Shown: piece after piece, positions 28,801 through 43,480 of the stretch
Numbering within the stretch: the stretch's first letter is position 1
Layout: each line of letters starts with the position of its first letter
NCBI RefSeq assembly: GCF_051014685.1
Contig: NW_027478526.1
Coordinates: 1 to 64,000, forward strand
Direction: 5' to 3'
DNA: 64,000 nucleotides
DNA from: Ptiloglossa arizonensis
Taxonomy: Eukaryota; Arthropoda; Insecta; Hymenoptera; Colletidae
Notes under the pieces: model-generated
What the model was told of the DNA's origin: nothing
Database searches by the model: none
The model's input: only the letters and a program-made list of their open reading frames with translations
Position numbers and translations under genes: made by a program

Positions 28801-31300
28801 CGTATAACGTATAACGTATAAAGTATATCGTATAACGTATAACGTATAACGTATAACGTATAACGTATATCCTATAACACATAACGTATAGCGTATGACG
28901 TATAACGTATGACGTATCACGTATAAGGTATGACCTATAACGCATTACGTATAGCGTATAACGCATAACATATAACGTATAACGTATAACGTATAACGTA
29001 TAACGTATAACGTATAACGTATAACGTATAAAGTATAACGTATAACGTATAACGTGTAACGTATAACGTATATCCTATAACGCATAACGTATAGCGTATA
29101 ACGCATAACGTATAACGTATAACGTATAACGTATAACGTCTAACGTTTAACGTATAACGTACAACGTATTACATATTACATATAACGTATAACGTACAAC
29201 GTATAACGTATAACATATAACGTCTAACGTTTAACGTATAACGTATAACGTATAACGTATAACGTATAACGTATAACGTATAACGTATAACTTATAACGT
29301 GTAACGTATAACCTATAACGTGTAACGTATAACGTATAACGTATAACGTATTACGTATTACGTATAAACTATAACGTCTAACGTATAACGTATAACGTAT
29401 AACGTATAACGTATAACGTATAACGTATAACGTATAACGTCTAACGTATAACGTATAACGTATAACGTATAACGTATAACGTATAACGTATAACGTATAA
29501 CGTATAACGTAAAACGTATAACGTATAACGTATAACGTATAACGTATAACGTATAACGTATAACGTATAACGTATAACGTATAACGTATAACGTATAACG
29601 TATAACGTATAACGTATAACGTATAACGTATAACGTATAACGTATAACGTATAACGTATAACGTATAACGTATAACGTATAACGTATAACGTATAACGTA
29701 TAACGTATAACGTATAACGTATAACGTATAACGTAAAACGTATAACGTATAACGTATAACGTATTACGTATTACGTATAAACTATAACGTCTAACGTATA
29801 ACGTATAACGTATAACGTATAACGTATAACGTATCACGTATAACGTATAACGTATGACGTATCACGTATAAGGTATGACCTATAACGCATTACGTATAGC
29901 GTATAACGCATAATGTATAACGTATAACGTATAACGTATAACGTATAACTTATAACGTATAACGTATAACGTATAAAGTATAACGTATAACGTATAACGT
30001 ATAACGTATAACGTATAACGTATAACGTATAACGTATAACGTATAACGTATAACGTATAACGTATAACGTATAACGTATAACGTATAACGTATAACGTAT
30101 AACGTATAACGTATAACGTATAACGTATAACGTATAACGTATAACGTATAACGTCTAACGTTTAACGTATAACGTACAACGTATTACATATTACATATAA
30201 CGTATAACGTACAACGTATAACGTATAACATATAACGTCTAACGTTTAACGTATAACGTATAACGTATAACGTATAACGTATAACGTATAACGTATAACG
30301 TATAACGTATAACGTATAACGAATAACGCATAACGTGTAACGTATAACTTATAACGTATAACGTATAACGTATAACGTATAACGTATAACGTAAAACGTA
30401 TAACGTATAACGTATAACGTATAACGTATAACGTATAACGTATAACGTATAACGTATAACGTATAACGTATAACGTATAACGTATAACGTATAACGTATG
30501 ACGTATAACGTATAACGTATAACGTATAAAGTATATCGTATATCGTATAACGTATAACGTATAACGTATAACGTATATCCTATAACGCATAACGTATAGC
30601 GTATAACGCATAACGTATAACGTATAACGTATAACGTATAACGTCTAACGTTTAACCTATAACGTACAACGTATTACATATTACATATAACGTATAACGT
30701 ACAACGTATAACGTATAACATATAACGTCTAACGTTTAAGGTATAACGTACAACGTATAACGTATAACGTATAACGTATAACGTATCACGTATAACGTAT
30801 AACGTATAACGTATGACGTATCACGTATAAGGTATGACCTATAACGCATTACGTATAGCGTATAACGCATAACATATAACGTATAACGTATAACGTATAA
30901 CGTATAACGTATAAAGTATAACGTATAACGTATAACGTGTAACGTATAACGAATATCCTATAACGCATAAAGTATAGCGTATAACGCATAACGTATAACG
31001 TATAACGTATAACGTATAACGTCTAACGTTTAACGTATAACGTACAACGTATAACGTATAACGTATAACGTCTAACATATAACGTATAACGTATAACGTA
31101 TAACGTATAACGTATAAAGTATATCGTATATCGTATAACGTATAACGTATAACGTATAACGTATATCCTATAACACATAACGTATAGCGTATAACGCATA
31201 ACGTATAACGTATAACGTATAACGTACAACGTATAACGTATAACGTATAACGTATTACGTATTACGTATAACCTATAACGTCTAACGTATAACGTATAAC
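25850..31300 (+). repeat. Higher-order block D, copy 1 (about 5.4 kb)
   Basis: This is the first copy of a long block repeated at 34230-39560. The offset is 8,379 bp at its left (CTTATAACG at 25889 and 34268; CAATGTAT at 26103 and 34482), 8,386 near 27623, 8,547 at 28539-29291, and about 8,260 at 30839-31023. All are multiples of 7, so the copies differ by whole-unit gains and losses. The private CAATGTAT word marks the left part, and GAATAACGCATAACGTG marks the right part (30321). Confidence 0.85.
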
Positions 31301-34229
31301 GTATGACGTATAACGTGTAACGTATAACGTATAACGTATAACGTATTACGTATTACGTATAACCTATAACGTCTAACGTATAACGTATAACGTATGACGT
31401 ATAACGTATAACGTATAACGTATAACGTATAACGTATAACGTATAACGTATAACGTATAACGTGTAACGTATAACGTATAACGTATAACGTATAACTTAT
31501 AACGTATAACGTATAACGTATAACGTGTAACGTATAACGTATAACGTATAACGTATAACGTATAACGTATAACGTATAACGTATAACGTATAACGTATAA
31601 CGTATAACGTATAACGTATAACGTATAACGTATAACGTATAACGTATAACGTATAACGTATAACGTATAACGTATAACGTATAACGTAAAACGTATAACG
31701 TATAACGTATAACGTATTACGTATTACGTATAAACTATAACGTCTAACGTATAACGTATAACGTATAACGTATAACGTATAACGTATCACGTATAACGTA
31801 TAACGTATGACGTATCACGTATAAGGTATGACCTATAACGCATTACGTATAGCGTATAACGCATAATGTATAACGTATAACGTATAACGTATAACGTATA
31901 ACTTATAACGTATAACGTATAACGTATAAAGTATAACGTATAACGTATAACGTATAACGTATAACGTATAACGTATAACGTATAACGTATAACGTATAAC
32001 GTATAACGTATAACGTATAACGTATAACGTATAACGTATAACGTATAACGTATAACGTATAACGTATAACGTATAACGTCTAACGTTTAACGTATAACGT
32101 ACAACGTATTACATATTACATATAACGTATAACGTACAACGTATAACGTATAACATATAACGTCTAACGTTTAACGTATAACGTATAACGTATAACGTAT
32201 AACGTATAACGTATAACGTATAACGTATAACGTATAACGTATAACGAATAACGTATAACGTGTAACGTATAACTTATAACGTATAACCTATAACGTATAA
32301 CGTAAAACGTATAACGTAAAACGTATAACGTATAACGTATAACGTATAACGTATAACGTATAACGTATAACGTATAACGTATAACGTATAACGTATAACG
32401 TATAACGTATAACGTATAACGTATAACGTATAACGTATAACGTATAACGTATAACGTATAACGTATAAAGTATATCGTATATCGTATAACGTATAACGTA
32501 TAACGTATAACGTATATCCTATAACGCATAACGTATAGCGTATAACGCATAACGTATAACGTATAACGTATAACGTATAACGTCTAACGTTTAACCTATA
32601 ACGTACAACGTATTACATATTACATATAACGTATAACGTACAACGTATAACGTATAACATATAACGTCTAACGTTTAAGGTATAACGTACAACGTATAAC
32701 GTATAACGTATAACGTATAACGTATCACGTATAACGTATAACGTATAACGTATGACGTATCACGTATAAGGTATGACCTATAACGCATTACGTATAGCGT
32801 ATAACGCATAACATATAACGTATAACGTATAACGTATAACGTATAACGTATAAAGTATAACGTATAACGTATAACGTGTAACGTATAACGAATATCCTAT
32901 AACGCATAAAGTATAGCGTATAACGCATAACGTATAACGTATAACGTATAACGTATAACGTCTAACGTTTAACGTATAACGTACAACGTATAACGTATAA
33001 CGTATAACGTCTAACATATAACGTATAACGTATAACGTATAACGTATAACGTATAAAGTATATCGTATATCGTATAACGTATAACGTATAACGTATAACG
33101 TATATCCTATAACACATAACGTATAGCGTATAACGCATAACGTATAACGTATAACGTATAACGTACAACGTATAACGTATAACGTATAACGTATTACGTA
33201 TTACGTATAACCTATAACGTCTAACGTATAACGTATAACGTATGACGTATAACGTGTAACGTATAACGTATAACGTATAACGTATTACGTATTACGTATA
33301 ACCTATAACGTCTAACGTATAACGTATAACGTATAACGTATGACGTATAACGTATAACGTATAACGTATAACGTATAACGTATAACGTATAACGTATAAC
33401 GTATAACGTGTAACGTATAACGTATAACGTATAACGTATAACGTATAACGTATAACGTATAAAGTATATCGTATATCGTATAACGTATAACGTATAACGT
33501 ATAACGTATATCCTATAACGCATAACGTATAGCGTATAACGCATAACGTATAACGTATAACGTATAACGTATAACGTCTAACGTTTAACCTATAACGTAC
33601 AACGTATTACATATTACATATAACGTATAACGTACAACGTATAACGTATAACATATAACGTCTAACGTTTAAGGTATAACGTACAACGTATAACGTATAA
33701 CGTATAACGTATAACGTATCACGTATAACGTATAACGTATAACGTATGACGTATCACGTATAAGGTATGACCTATAACGCATTACGTATAGCGTATAACG
33801 CATAACATATAACGTATAACGTATAACGTATAACGTATAACGTATAAAGTATAACGTATAACGTATAACGTGTAACGTATAACGAATATCCTATAACGCA
33901 TAAAGTATAGCGTATAACGCATAACGTATAACGTATAACGTATAACGTATAACGTCTAACGTTTAACGTATAACGTACAACGTATAACGTATAACGTATA
34001 ACGTCTAACATATAACGTATAACGTATAACGTATAACGTATAACGTATAACGTATAAAGTATATCGTATATCGTATAACGTATAACGTATAACGTATAAC
34101 GTATATCCTATAACACATAACGTATAGCGTATAACGCATAACGTATAACGTATAACGTATAACGTACAACGTATAACGTATAACGTATAACGTATTACGT
34201 ATTACGTATAACCTATAACGTCTAACGTA
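31301..34229 (+). repeat. Tandem re-copies of the right part of block D
   Basis: The words of about 29.4-31.3 kb recur here with offsets of 1,953 bp (marker at 29870 and 31823), 1,925 bp and 1,939 bp (30839 and 32778; 31023 and 32962). A further partial copy follows at 994 bp (32778 and 33772). The segment 33240-34220 matches 24600-25590 at 8,708-8,715 bp. CATAAAGTATAGCG markers occur near 32907 and 33901. This is a local amplification of an approximately 1-2 kb module. Confidence 0.8.
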
Positions 34230-37200
34230 TAACGTGTAACGTATAACGTATAACGTATAACGTATAACTTATAACGTATAACGTATAACGTATAACGTAT
34301 AACGTATGACGTATCACGTATAAGGTATGACCTATAACGCATTACGTATAGCGTATAACGCATAACATATAACGTATAACGTATAACGTATAACGTATAA
34401 CGTACAACGTATAACGTGTAACGTATAGCGTATAACGTATAACGTATAACGTATAACGAATAACGTATAACGTATAACGTACAATGTATAACGTATAACG
34501 TATAGCGTATAACGTATAACGTATTACATATTACATATAACGTATAACGTATAACGTATAACGTATAACGTATAACGTCTAACGTTTAACGTATAACGTA
34601 CAACGTATAACGTATAACGTATAACGTATAACGTATCACGTATAACGTATAACGTATAACGTATGACGTATCACGTATAAGGTATGACCTATAACGCATT
34701 ACGTATAGCGTATAACGCATAACATATAACGTATAACGTATAACGTATAACGTATAACGTATAACGTATAACGTATAACGTATAAAGTATAACGTATAAC
34801 GTATAACGTGTAACGTATAACGTATATCCTATAACGCATAACGTATAGCGTATAACGCATAACGTATAACGTATAACGTATAACGTATAACGTCTAACGT
34901 TTAACGTATAACGTACAACGTATTACATATTACATATAACGTGTAACGTACAACGTATAACATATAACATATAACGTCTAACGTTTAACGTATAACGTAC
35001 AACGTATAACGTATAACGTATAACGTATAACGTATCACGTATAACGTATAACGTATAACGTATGACGTATCACGTATAAGGTATGACCTATAACGCATTA
35101 CGTATAGCGTATAACGCATAACATATAACGTATAACGTATAACGTATAACGTATAACGTATAAAGTATAACGTATAACGTATAACGTGTAACGTATAACG
35201 TATATCCTATAACGCATAACGTATAGCGTATAACGCATAACGTATAACGTATAACGTATAACGTATAACGTCTAACGTTTAACGTATAACGTACAACGTA
35301 TAACGTATAACGTATAACGTCTAACATATAACGTATAACGTATAACGTATAACGTATAACGTATAAAGTATATCGTATATCGTATAACGTATAACGTATA
35401 ACGTATAACGTATAACGTATAACGTATAACGTATAACGTATAACGTATAACGTATAACGTATAACGTATTACGTATTACGTATAACCTATAACGTCTAAC
35501 GTATAACGTATAACGTATGACGTATAACGTGTAACGTATAACGTATAACGTATAACGTATTACGTATTACGTATAACCTATAACGTCTAACGTATAACGT
35601 ATTACGTATTACGTATAACCTATAACGTCTAACGTATAACGTATAACCTATGACGTATAACGTATAACGTATAACGTATAACGTATAAGGTATAACGTAT
35701 AACGTATAACGTATAACGTATAACGTATAACGAATAACGTAAAACGTGAAACGTATTACATATTACGTGTAACGAGTAACGTATAACGTATAAAGTATAA
35801 CGTATAACGTATAACGTGTAACGTATAACGTATATCCTATAACGCATAACGTATAGCGTACAACGCATAACGTATAACGTATAACGTATGACGTATAACG
35901 TCTAACGTTTAACGTATAACGTACAACGTATAACGTATAACGTATAACGTATAACGTATCACGTATAACGTATAACGTATAACGTATAACGTATGACGTA
36001 TCACGTATAAGGTATGACCTATAACGCATTACGTATAGCGTATAACGCATAACATATAACGTATAACGTATAACGTATAACGTATAACGTATAACGTATA
36101 AAGTATAACGTATAACGTATAACGTATAACGTGTAACGTATAACGTATATCCTATAACGCATAACGTATAGCGTATAACGCATAACGTATAACGTGTAAC
36201 GTATAACGTATAACGTCTAACGTTTAACGTATAACGTACAACGTATTACATATTACATATAACGTATAACGTACAACGTATAACGTATAACATATAACGT
36301 CTATCGTTTAACGTATAACGTACAACGTATAACGTATAACGTATAACGTATAACGTATCACGTATAACGTATAACGTATAACGTATGACGTATCACGTAT
36401 AAGGTATGACCTATAACGCATTACGTATAGCGTATAACGCATAACATATAACGTATAACGTATAACGTATAACGTATAACGTATAAAGTATAACGTATAA
36501 CGTATAACGTGTAACGTATAACGAATATCCTATAACGCATAACGTATAGCGTATAACGCATAACGTATAACGTATAACGTATAACGTATAACGTCTAACG
36601 TTTAACGTATAACGTACAACGTATAACGTATAACGTATAACGTCTAACATATAACGTATAACGTATAACGTATAACGTATAACGTATAAAGTATATCGTA
36701 TATCGTATAATGTATAACGTATAACGTATAACGTATATCCTATAACACATAACGTATAGCGTATAACGCATAATGTATAACGTATAACGTATAACGTATA
36801 ACGCATAACGTATAACGTATAACGTATAACGTATAACGTATAAGGTATAACGTATAACGTATAACGTATAACGTATAACGTATAACGAATAACGTAAAAC
36901 GTGAAACGTATTACATATTACGTGTAACGAGTAACGTATAACGTATAAAGTATAACGTATAACGTATAACGTGTAACGTATAACGTATATCCTATAACGC
37001 ATAACGTATAGCGTATAACGCATAACGTATAACGTATAACGTATAACGTATAACGTCTAACGTTTAACCTATAACGTACAACGTATTACATATTACATAT
37101 AACGTATAACGTACAACGTATAACGTATAACATATAACGTCTAACGTTTAACGCATTACGTATAGCGTATAACGCATAACATATAACGTATAACGTATAA

Positions 37201-39560
37201 CGTATAACGTATAACGTATAAAGTATAACGTATAACGTATAACGTGTAACGTATAACGAATATCCTATAACGCATAACGTATAGCGTATAACGCATAACG
37301 TATAACGTATAACGTATAACGTATAACGCATAACGTATAACGTATAACGTATAACGTATAACGTATAAAGTATATCGTATAACGTATAACGTATAACGTA
37401 TAACGTATAACGTATATCCTATAACACATAACGTATAGCGTATGACGTATAACGTATGACGTATCACGTATAAGGTATGACCTATAACGCATTACGTATA
37501 GCGTATAACGCATAACATATAACGTATAACGTATAACGTATAACGTATAACGTATAACGTATAACGTATAACGTATAAAGTATAACGTATAACGTATAAC
37601 GTGTATCGTATAACGTATATCCTATAACGCATAACGTATAGCGTATAACGCATAACGTATAACGTATAACGTATAACGTATAACGTCTAACGTTTAACGT
37701 ATAACGTACAACGTATTACATATTACATATAACGTATAACGTACAACGTATAACGTATAACATATAACGTCTAACGTTTAACGTATAACGTATAACGTAT
37801 AACGTATAACGTATAACGTATAACGTATAACGTATAACTTATAACGTGTAACGTATAACCTATAACGTGTAACGTATAACGTATAACGTATAACGTATTA
37901 CGTATTACGTATAAACTATAACGTCTAACGTATAACGTATAACGTATAACGTATAACGTATAACGTATAACGTATAACGTATAACGTCTAACGTATAACG
38001 TATAACGTATAACGTATAACGTATAACGTATAACGTATAACGTATAACGTATAACGTAAAACGTATAACGTATAACGTATAACGTATAACGTATAACGTA
38101 TAACGTATAACGTATAACGTATAACGTATAACGTATAACGTATAACGTATAACGTATAACGTATAACGTATAACGTATAACGTATAACGTATAACGTATA
38201 ACGTATAACGTATAACGTATAACGTATAACGTATAAAGTATAACGTATAACGTATAACGTATAACGTATAACGTATAACGTATAACGTATAACGTATAAC
38301 GTATAACGTATAACGTATAACGTATAACGTATAACGTATAACGTATAACGTATAACGTATAACGTATAACGTATAACGTATAACGTATAACGTCTAACGT
38401 TTAACGTATAACGTACAACGTATTACATATTACATATAACGTATAACGTACAACGTATAACGTATAACATATAACGTCTAACGTTTAACGTATAACGTAT
38501 AACGTATAACGTATAACGTATAACGTATAACGTATAACGTATAACGTATAACGTATAACGTATAACGAATAACGCATAACGTGTAACGTATAACTTATAA
38601 CGTATAACGTATAACGTATAACGTATAACGTATAACGTAAAACGTATAACGTATAACGTATAACGTATAACGTATAACGTATAACGTATAACGTATAACG
38701 TATAACGTATAACGTATAACGTATAACGTATAACGTATAACGTATAACGTATAACGTATAACGTATAACGTATAACGTATAACGTATATCGTATATCGTA
38801 TAACGTATAACGTATAACGTATAACGTATATCCTATAACGCATAACGTATAGCGTATAACGCATAACGTATAACGTATAACGTATAACGTATAACGTATA
38901 ACGTCTAACGTTTAACCTATAACGTACAACGTATTACATATTACATATAACGTATAACGTACAACGTATAACGTATAACATATAACGTCTAACGTTTAAG
39001 GTATAACGTACAACGTATAACGTATAACGTATAACGTATAACGTATCACGTATAACGTATAACGTATAACGTATGACGTATCACGTATAAGGTATGACCT
39101 ATAACGCATTACGTATAGCGTATAACGCATAACATATAACGTATAACGTATAACGTATAACGTATAACGTATAAAGTATAACGTATAACGTATAACGTGT
39201 AACGTATAACGAATATCCTTTAACGCATAAAGTATAGCGTATAACGCATAACGTATAACGTATAACGTATAACGTATAACGTCTAACGTTTAACGTATAA
39301 CGTACAACGTATAACGTATAACGTATAACGTCTAACATATAACGTATAACGTATAACGTATAACGTATAACGTATAAAGTATATCGTATATCGTATAACG
39401 TATAACGTATAACGTATAACGTATATCCTATAACACATAACGTATAGCGTATAACGCATAACGTATAACGTATAACGTATAACGTACAACGTATAACGTA
39501 TAACGTATAACGTATTACGTATTACGTATAACCTTTAACGTCTAACGTATAACGTATAAC
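34230..39560 (+). repeat. Higher-order block D, copy 2
   Basis: This is the second copy of block D. Compared with copy 1 it lacks 41 units (287 bp): the offset falls from 8,547 (29291 and 37838) to 8,260 (29975 and 38235), removing the TTACGTATTACG, TATCACG and AAGGTATGACC words that lie at 29710-29960 in copy 1. Shared private words are CAATGTAT (34482) and GAATAACGCATAACGTG (38567). Private substitutions include CTATCGTTTA near 36302, GTGTATCG near 37604 and TCCTTTAACG near 39219. Confidence 0.84.
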
Positions 39561-40929
39561 GTATGACGTATAACGTGTAACGTATAACGTATAACGTATG
39601 ACGTATAACGTATAACGTATAACGTATAACGTATAACGTATAACGTATAACGTATAACGTATAACGTATAACGTATAACGTGTAACGTATAACGTATAAC
39701 GTATAACGTATAACGTATAACGTATAACGTATAAAGTATATCGTATATCGTATAACGTATAACGTATAACGTATAACGTATATCCTATAACGCATAACGT
39801 ATAGCGTATAACGCATAACGTATAACGTATAACGTATAACGTATAACGTCTAACGTTTAACCTATAACGTACAACGTATTACATATTACATATAACGTAT
39901 AACGTACAACGTATAACGTATAACATATAACGTCTAACGTTTAAGGTATAACGTACAACGTATAACGTATAACGTATAACGTATAACGTATCACGTATAA
40001 CGTATAACGTATAACGTATGACGTATCACGTATAAGGTATGACCTATAACGCATTACGTATAGCGTATAACGCATAACATATAACGTATAACGTATAACG
40101 TATAACGTATAACGTATAAAGTATAACGTATAACGTATAACGTGTAACGTATAACGAATATCCTATAACGCATAAAGTATAGCGTATAACGCATAACGTA
40201 TAACGTATAACGTATAACGTCTAACGTTTAACGTATAACGTACAACGTATAACGTATAACGTATAACGTCTAACATATAACGTATAACGTATAACGTATA
40301 ACGTATAACGTATAAAGTATATCGTATATCGTATAACGTATAACGTATAACGTATAACGTATATCCTATAACACATAACGTATAGCGTATAACGCATAAC
40401 GTATAACGTATAACGTATAACGTACAACGTATAACGTATAACGTATAACGTATTACGTATTACGTATAACCTATAACGTCTAACGTATAACGTATAACGT
40501 ATGACGTATAACGTGTAACGTATAACGTATAACGTATAACGTATTACGTATTACGTATAACCTATAACGTCTAACATATAACGTATAACGTATAACGTAT
40601 GACGTATAACGTATAACGTATAACGTATAACGTATAACGTATAACGTATAACGTATAACGTATAACGTGTAACGTATAACGTATAACGTATAACGTATAA
40701 CTTATAACGTATAACGTATAACGTATAACGTGTAACGTATAACGTATAACGTATAACGTATAACGTATTACGTATTACGTATAACCTATAACGTCTAACG
40801 TATAACGTATAACGTATTACGTATTACGTATAACCTATAACGTCTAACGTATAACGTATAACGTATGACGTATAACGTATAACGTATAACGTATAACGCG
40901 TAACGTATAACGTATAACGTATAACGTAT
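39561..40929 (+). repeat. Module copy and junction between block D copies 2 and 3
   Basis: Most of this segment repeats about 33240-34220 at an offset of 6,272 bp (marker AAGGTATGACC at 33762 and 40034) and also follows a similar module about 945 bp upstream (39089). The CATAAAGTATAGCG marker is at about 40171. The last few hundred bases are TTACGTATTACG and GTGTAACG words with perfect units. Confidence 0.75.
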
Positions 40930-43480
40930 AACGTGTAACGTATAACGTATAACGTATAACGTATAACTTATAACGTATAACGTATAACGTATAACGTATA
41001 ACGTATGACGTATCACGTATAAGGTATGACCTATAACGCATTACGTATAGCGTATAACGCATAACATATAACGTATAACGTATAACGTATAACGTATAAC
41101 GTACAACGTATAACGTGTAACGTATAGCGTATAACGTATAACGTATAACGTATAACGAATAACGTATAACGTATAACGTACAATGTATAACGTATAACGT
41201 ATAGCGTATAACGTATAACGTATTACATATTACATATAACGTATAACGTATAACGTATAACGTATAACGTATAACGTCTAACGTTTAACGTATAACGTAC
41301 AACGTATAACGTATAACGTATAACGTATAACGTATCACGTATAACGTATAACGTATAACGTATGACGTATCACGTATAAGGTATGACCTATAACGCATTA
41401 CGTATAGCGTATAACGCATAACATATAACGTATAACGTATAACGTATAACGTATAACGTATAACGTATAACGTATAAAGTATAACGTATAACGTATAACG
41501 TGTAACGTATAACGTATATCCTATAACGCATAACGTATAGCGTATAACGCATAACGTATAACGTATAACGTATAACGTATAACGTCTAACGTTTAACGTA
41601 TAACGTACAACGTATTACATATTACATATAACGTGTAACGTACAACGTATAACATATAACATATAACGTCTAACGTTTAACGTATAACGTACAACGTATA
41701 ACGTATAACGTATAACGTATAACGTATCACGTATAACGTATAACGTATAACGTATGACGTATCACGTATAAGGTATGACCTATAACGCATTACGTATAGC
41801 GTATAACGCATAACATATAACGTATAACGTATAACGTATAACGTATAACGTATAAAGTATAACGTATAACGTATAACGTGTAACGTATAACGTATATCCT
41901 ATAACGCATAACGTATAGCGTATAACGCATAACGTATAACGTATAACGTATAACGTATAACGTATAACGTCTAACGTTTAACGTATAACGTACAACGTAT
42001 AACGTATAACGTATAACGTCTAACATATAACGTATAACGTATAACGTATAACGTATAACGTATAAAGTATATCGTATATCGTATAACGTATAACGTATAA
42101 CGTATAACGTATAACGTATAACGTATAACGTATAACGTATAACGTATAACGTATAACGTATAACGTATTACGTATTACGTATAACCTATAACGTCTAACG
42201 TATAACGTATAACGTATGACGTATAACGTGTAACGTATAACGTATAACGTATAACGTATTACGTATTAGGTATAACCTATAACGTCTAACGTATAACGTA
42301 TTACGTATTACGTATAACCTATAACGTCTAACGTATAACGTATAACGTATGACGTATAACGTATAACGTATAACGTATAACGTATAAGGTATAACGTATA
42401 ACGTATAACGTATAACGTATAACGTATAACGAATAACGTAAAACGTGAAACGTATTACATATTACGTGTAACGAGTAACGTATAACGTATAAAGTATAAC
42501 GTATAACGTATAACGTGTAACGTATAACGTATATCCTATAACGCATAACGTATAGCGTACAACGCATAACGTATAACGTATAACGTATAACGTATAACGT
42601 CTAACGTTTAACGTATAACGTACAACGTATAACGTATAACGTATAACGTATAACGTATCACGTATAACGTATAACGTATAACGTATGACGTATCACGTAT
42701 AAGGTATGACCTATAACGCATTACGTATAGCGTATAACGCATAACATATAACGTATAACGTATAACGTATAACGTATAACGTATAACGTATAAAGTATAA
42801 CGTATAACGTATAACGTATAACGTGTAACGTATAACGTATATCCTATAACGCATAACGTATAGCGTATAACGCATAACGTATAACGTATAACGTATAACG
42901 TATAACGTCTAACGTTTAACGTATAACGTACAACGTATTACATATTACATATAACGTATAACGTACAACGTATAACGTATAACATATAACGTCTAACGTT
43001 TAACGTATAACGTACAACGTATAACGTATAACGTATAACGTATAACGTATCACGTATAACGTATAACGTATAACGTATGACGTATCACGTATAAGGTATG
43101 ACCTATAACGCATTACGTATAGCGTATAACGCATAACATATAACGTATAACGTATAACGTATAACGTATAACGTATAAAGTATAACGTATAACGTGTAAC
43201 GTGTAACGTATAACGAATATCCTATAACGCATAACGTATAGCGTATAACGCATAACGTATAACGTATAACGTATAACGTATAACGTCTAACGTTTAACGT
43301 ATAACGTACAACGTATAACGTATAACGTATAACGTCTAACATATAACGTATAACGTATAACGTATAACGTATAACGTATAAAGTATATCGTATATCGTAT
43401 AATGTATAACGTATAACGTATAACGTATATCCTATAACACATAACGTATAGCGTATAACGCATAATGTATAACGTATAAC
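40930..43480 (+). repeat. Higher-order block D, third partial copy (about 2.55 kb)
   Basis: The words of about 34230-36790 recur at 6,699 bp (CTTATAACG at 34268 and 40967; CAATGTAT at 34482 and 41181), then 6,692 bp (AAGGTATGACC at 36401 and 43093; AATGTAT at 36710 and 43402, 36773 and 43465). The step is one unit. A private change is TATTAGGTATAACC near 42267, where other copies have TATTACGTATAACC. Confidence 0.85.
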
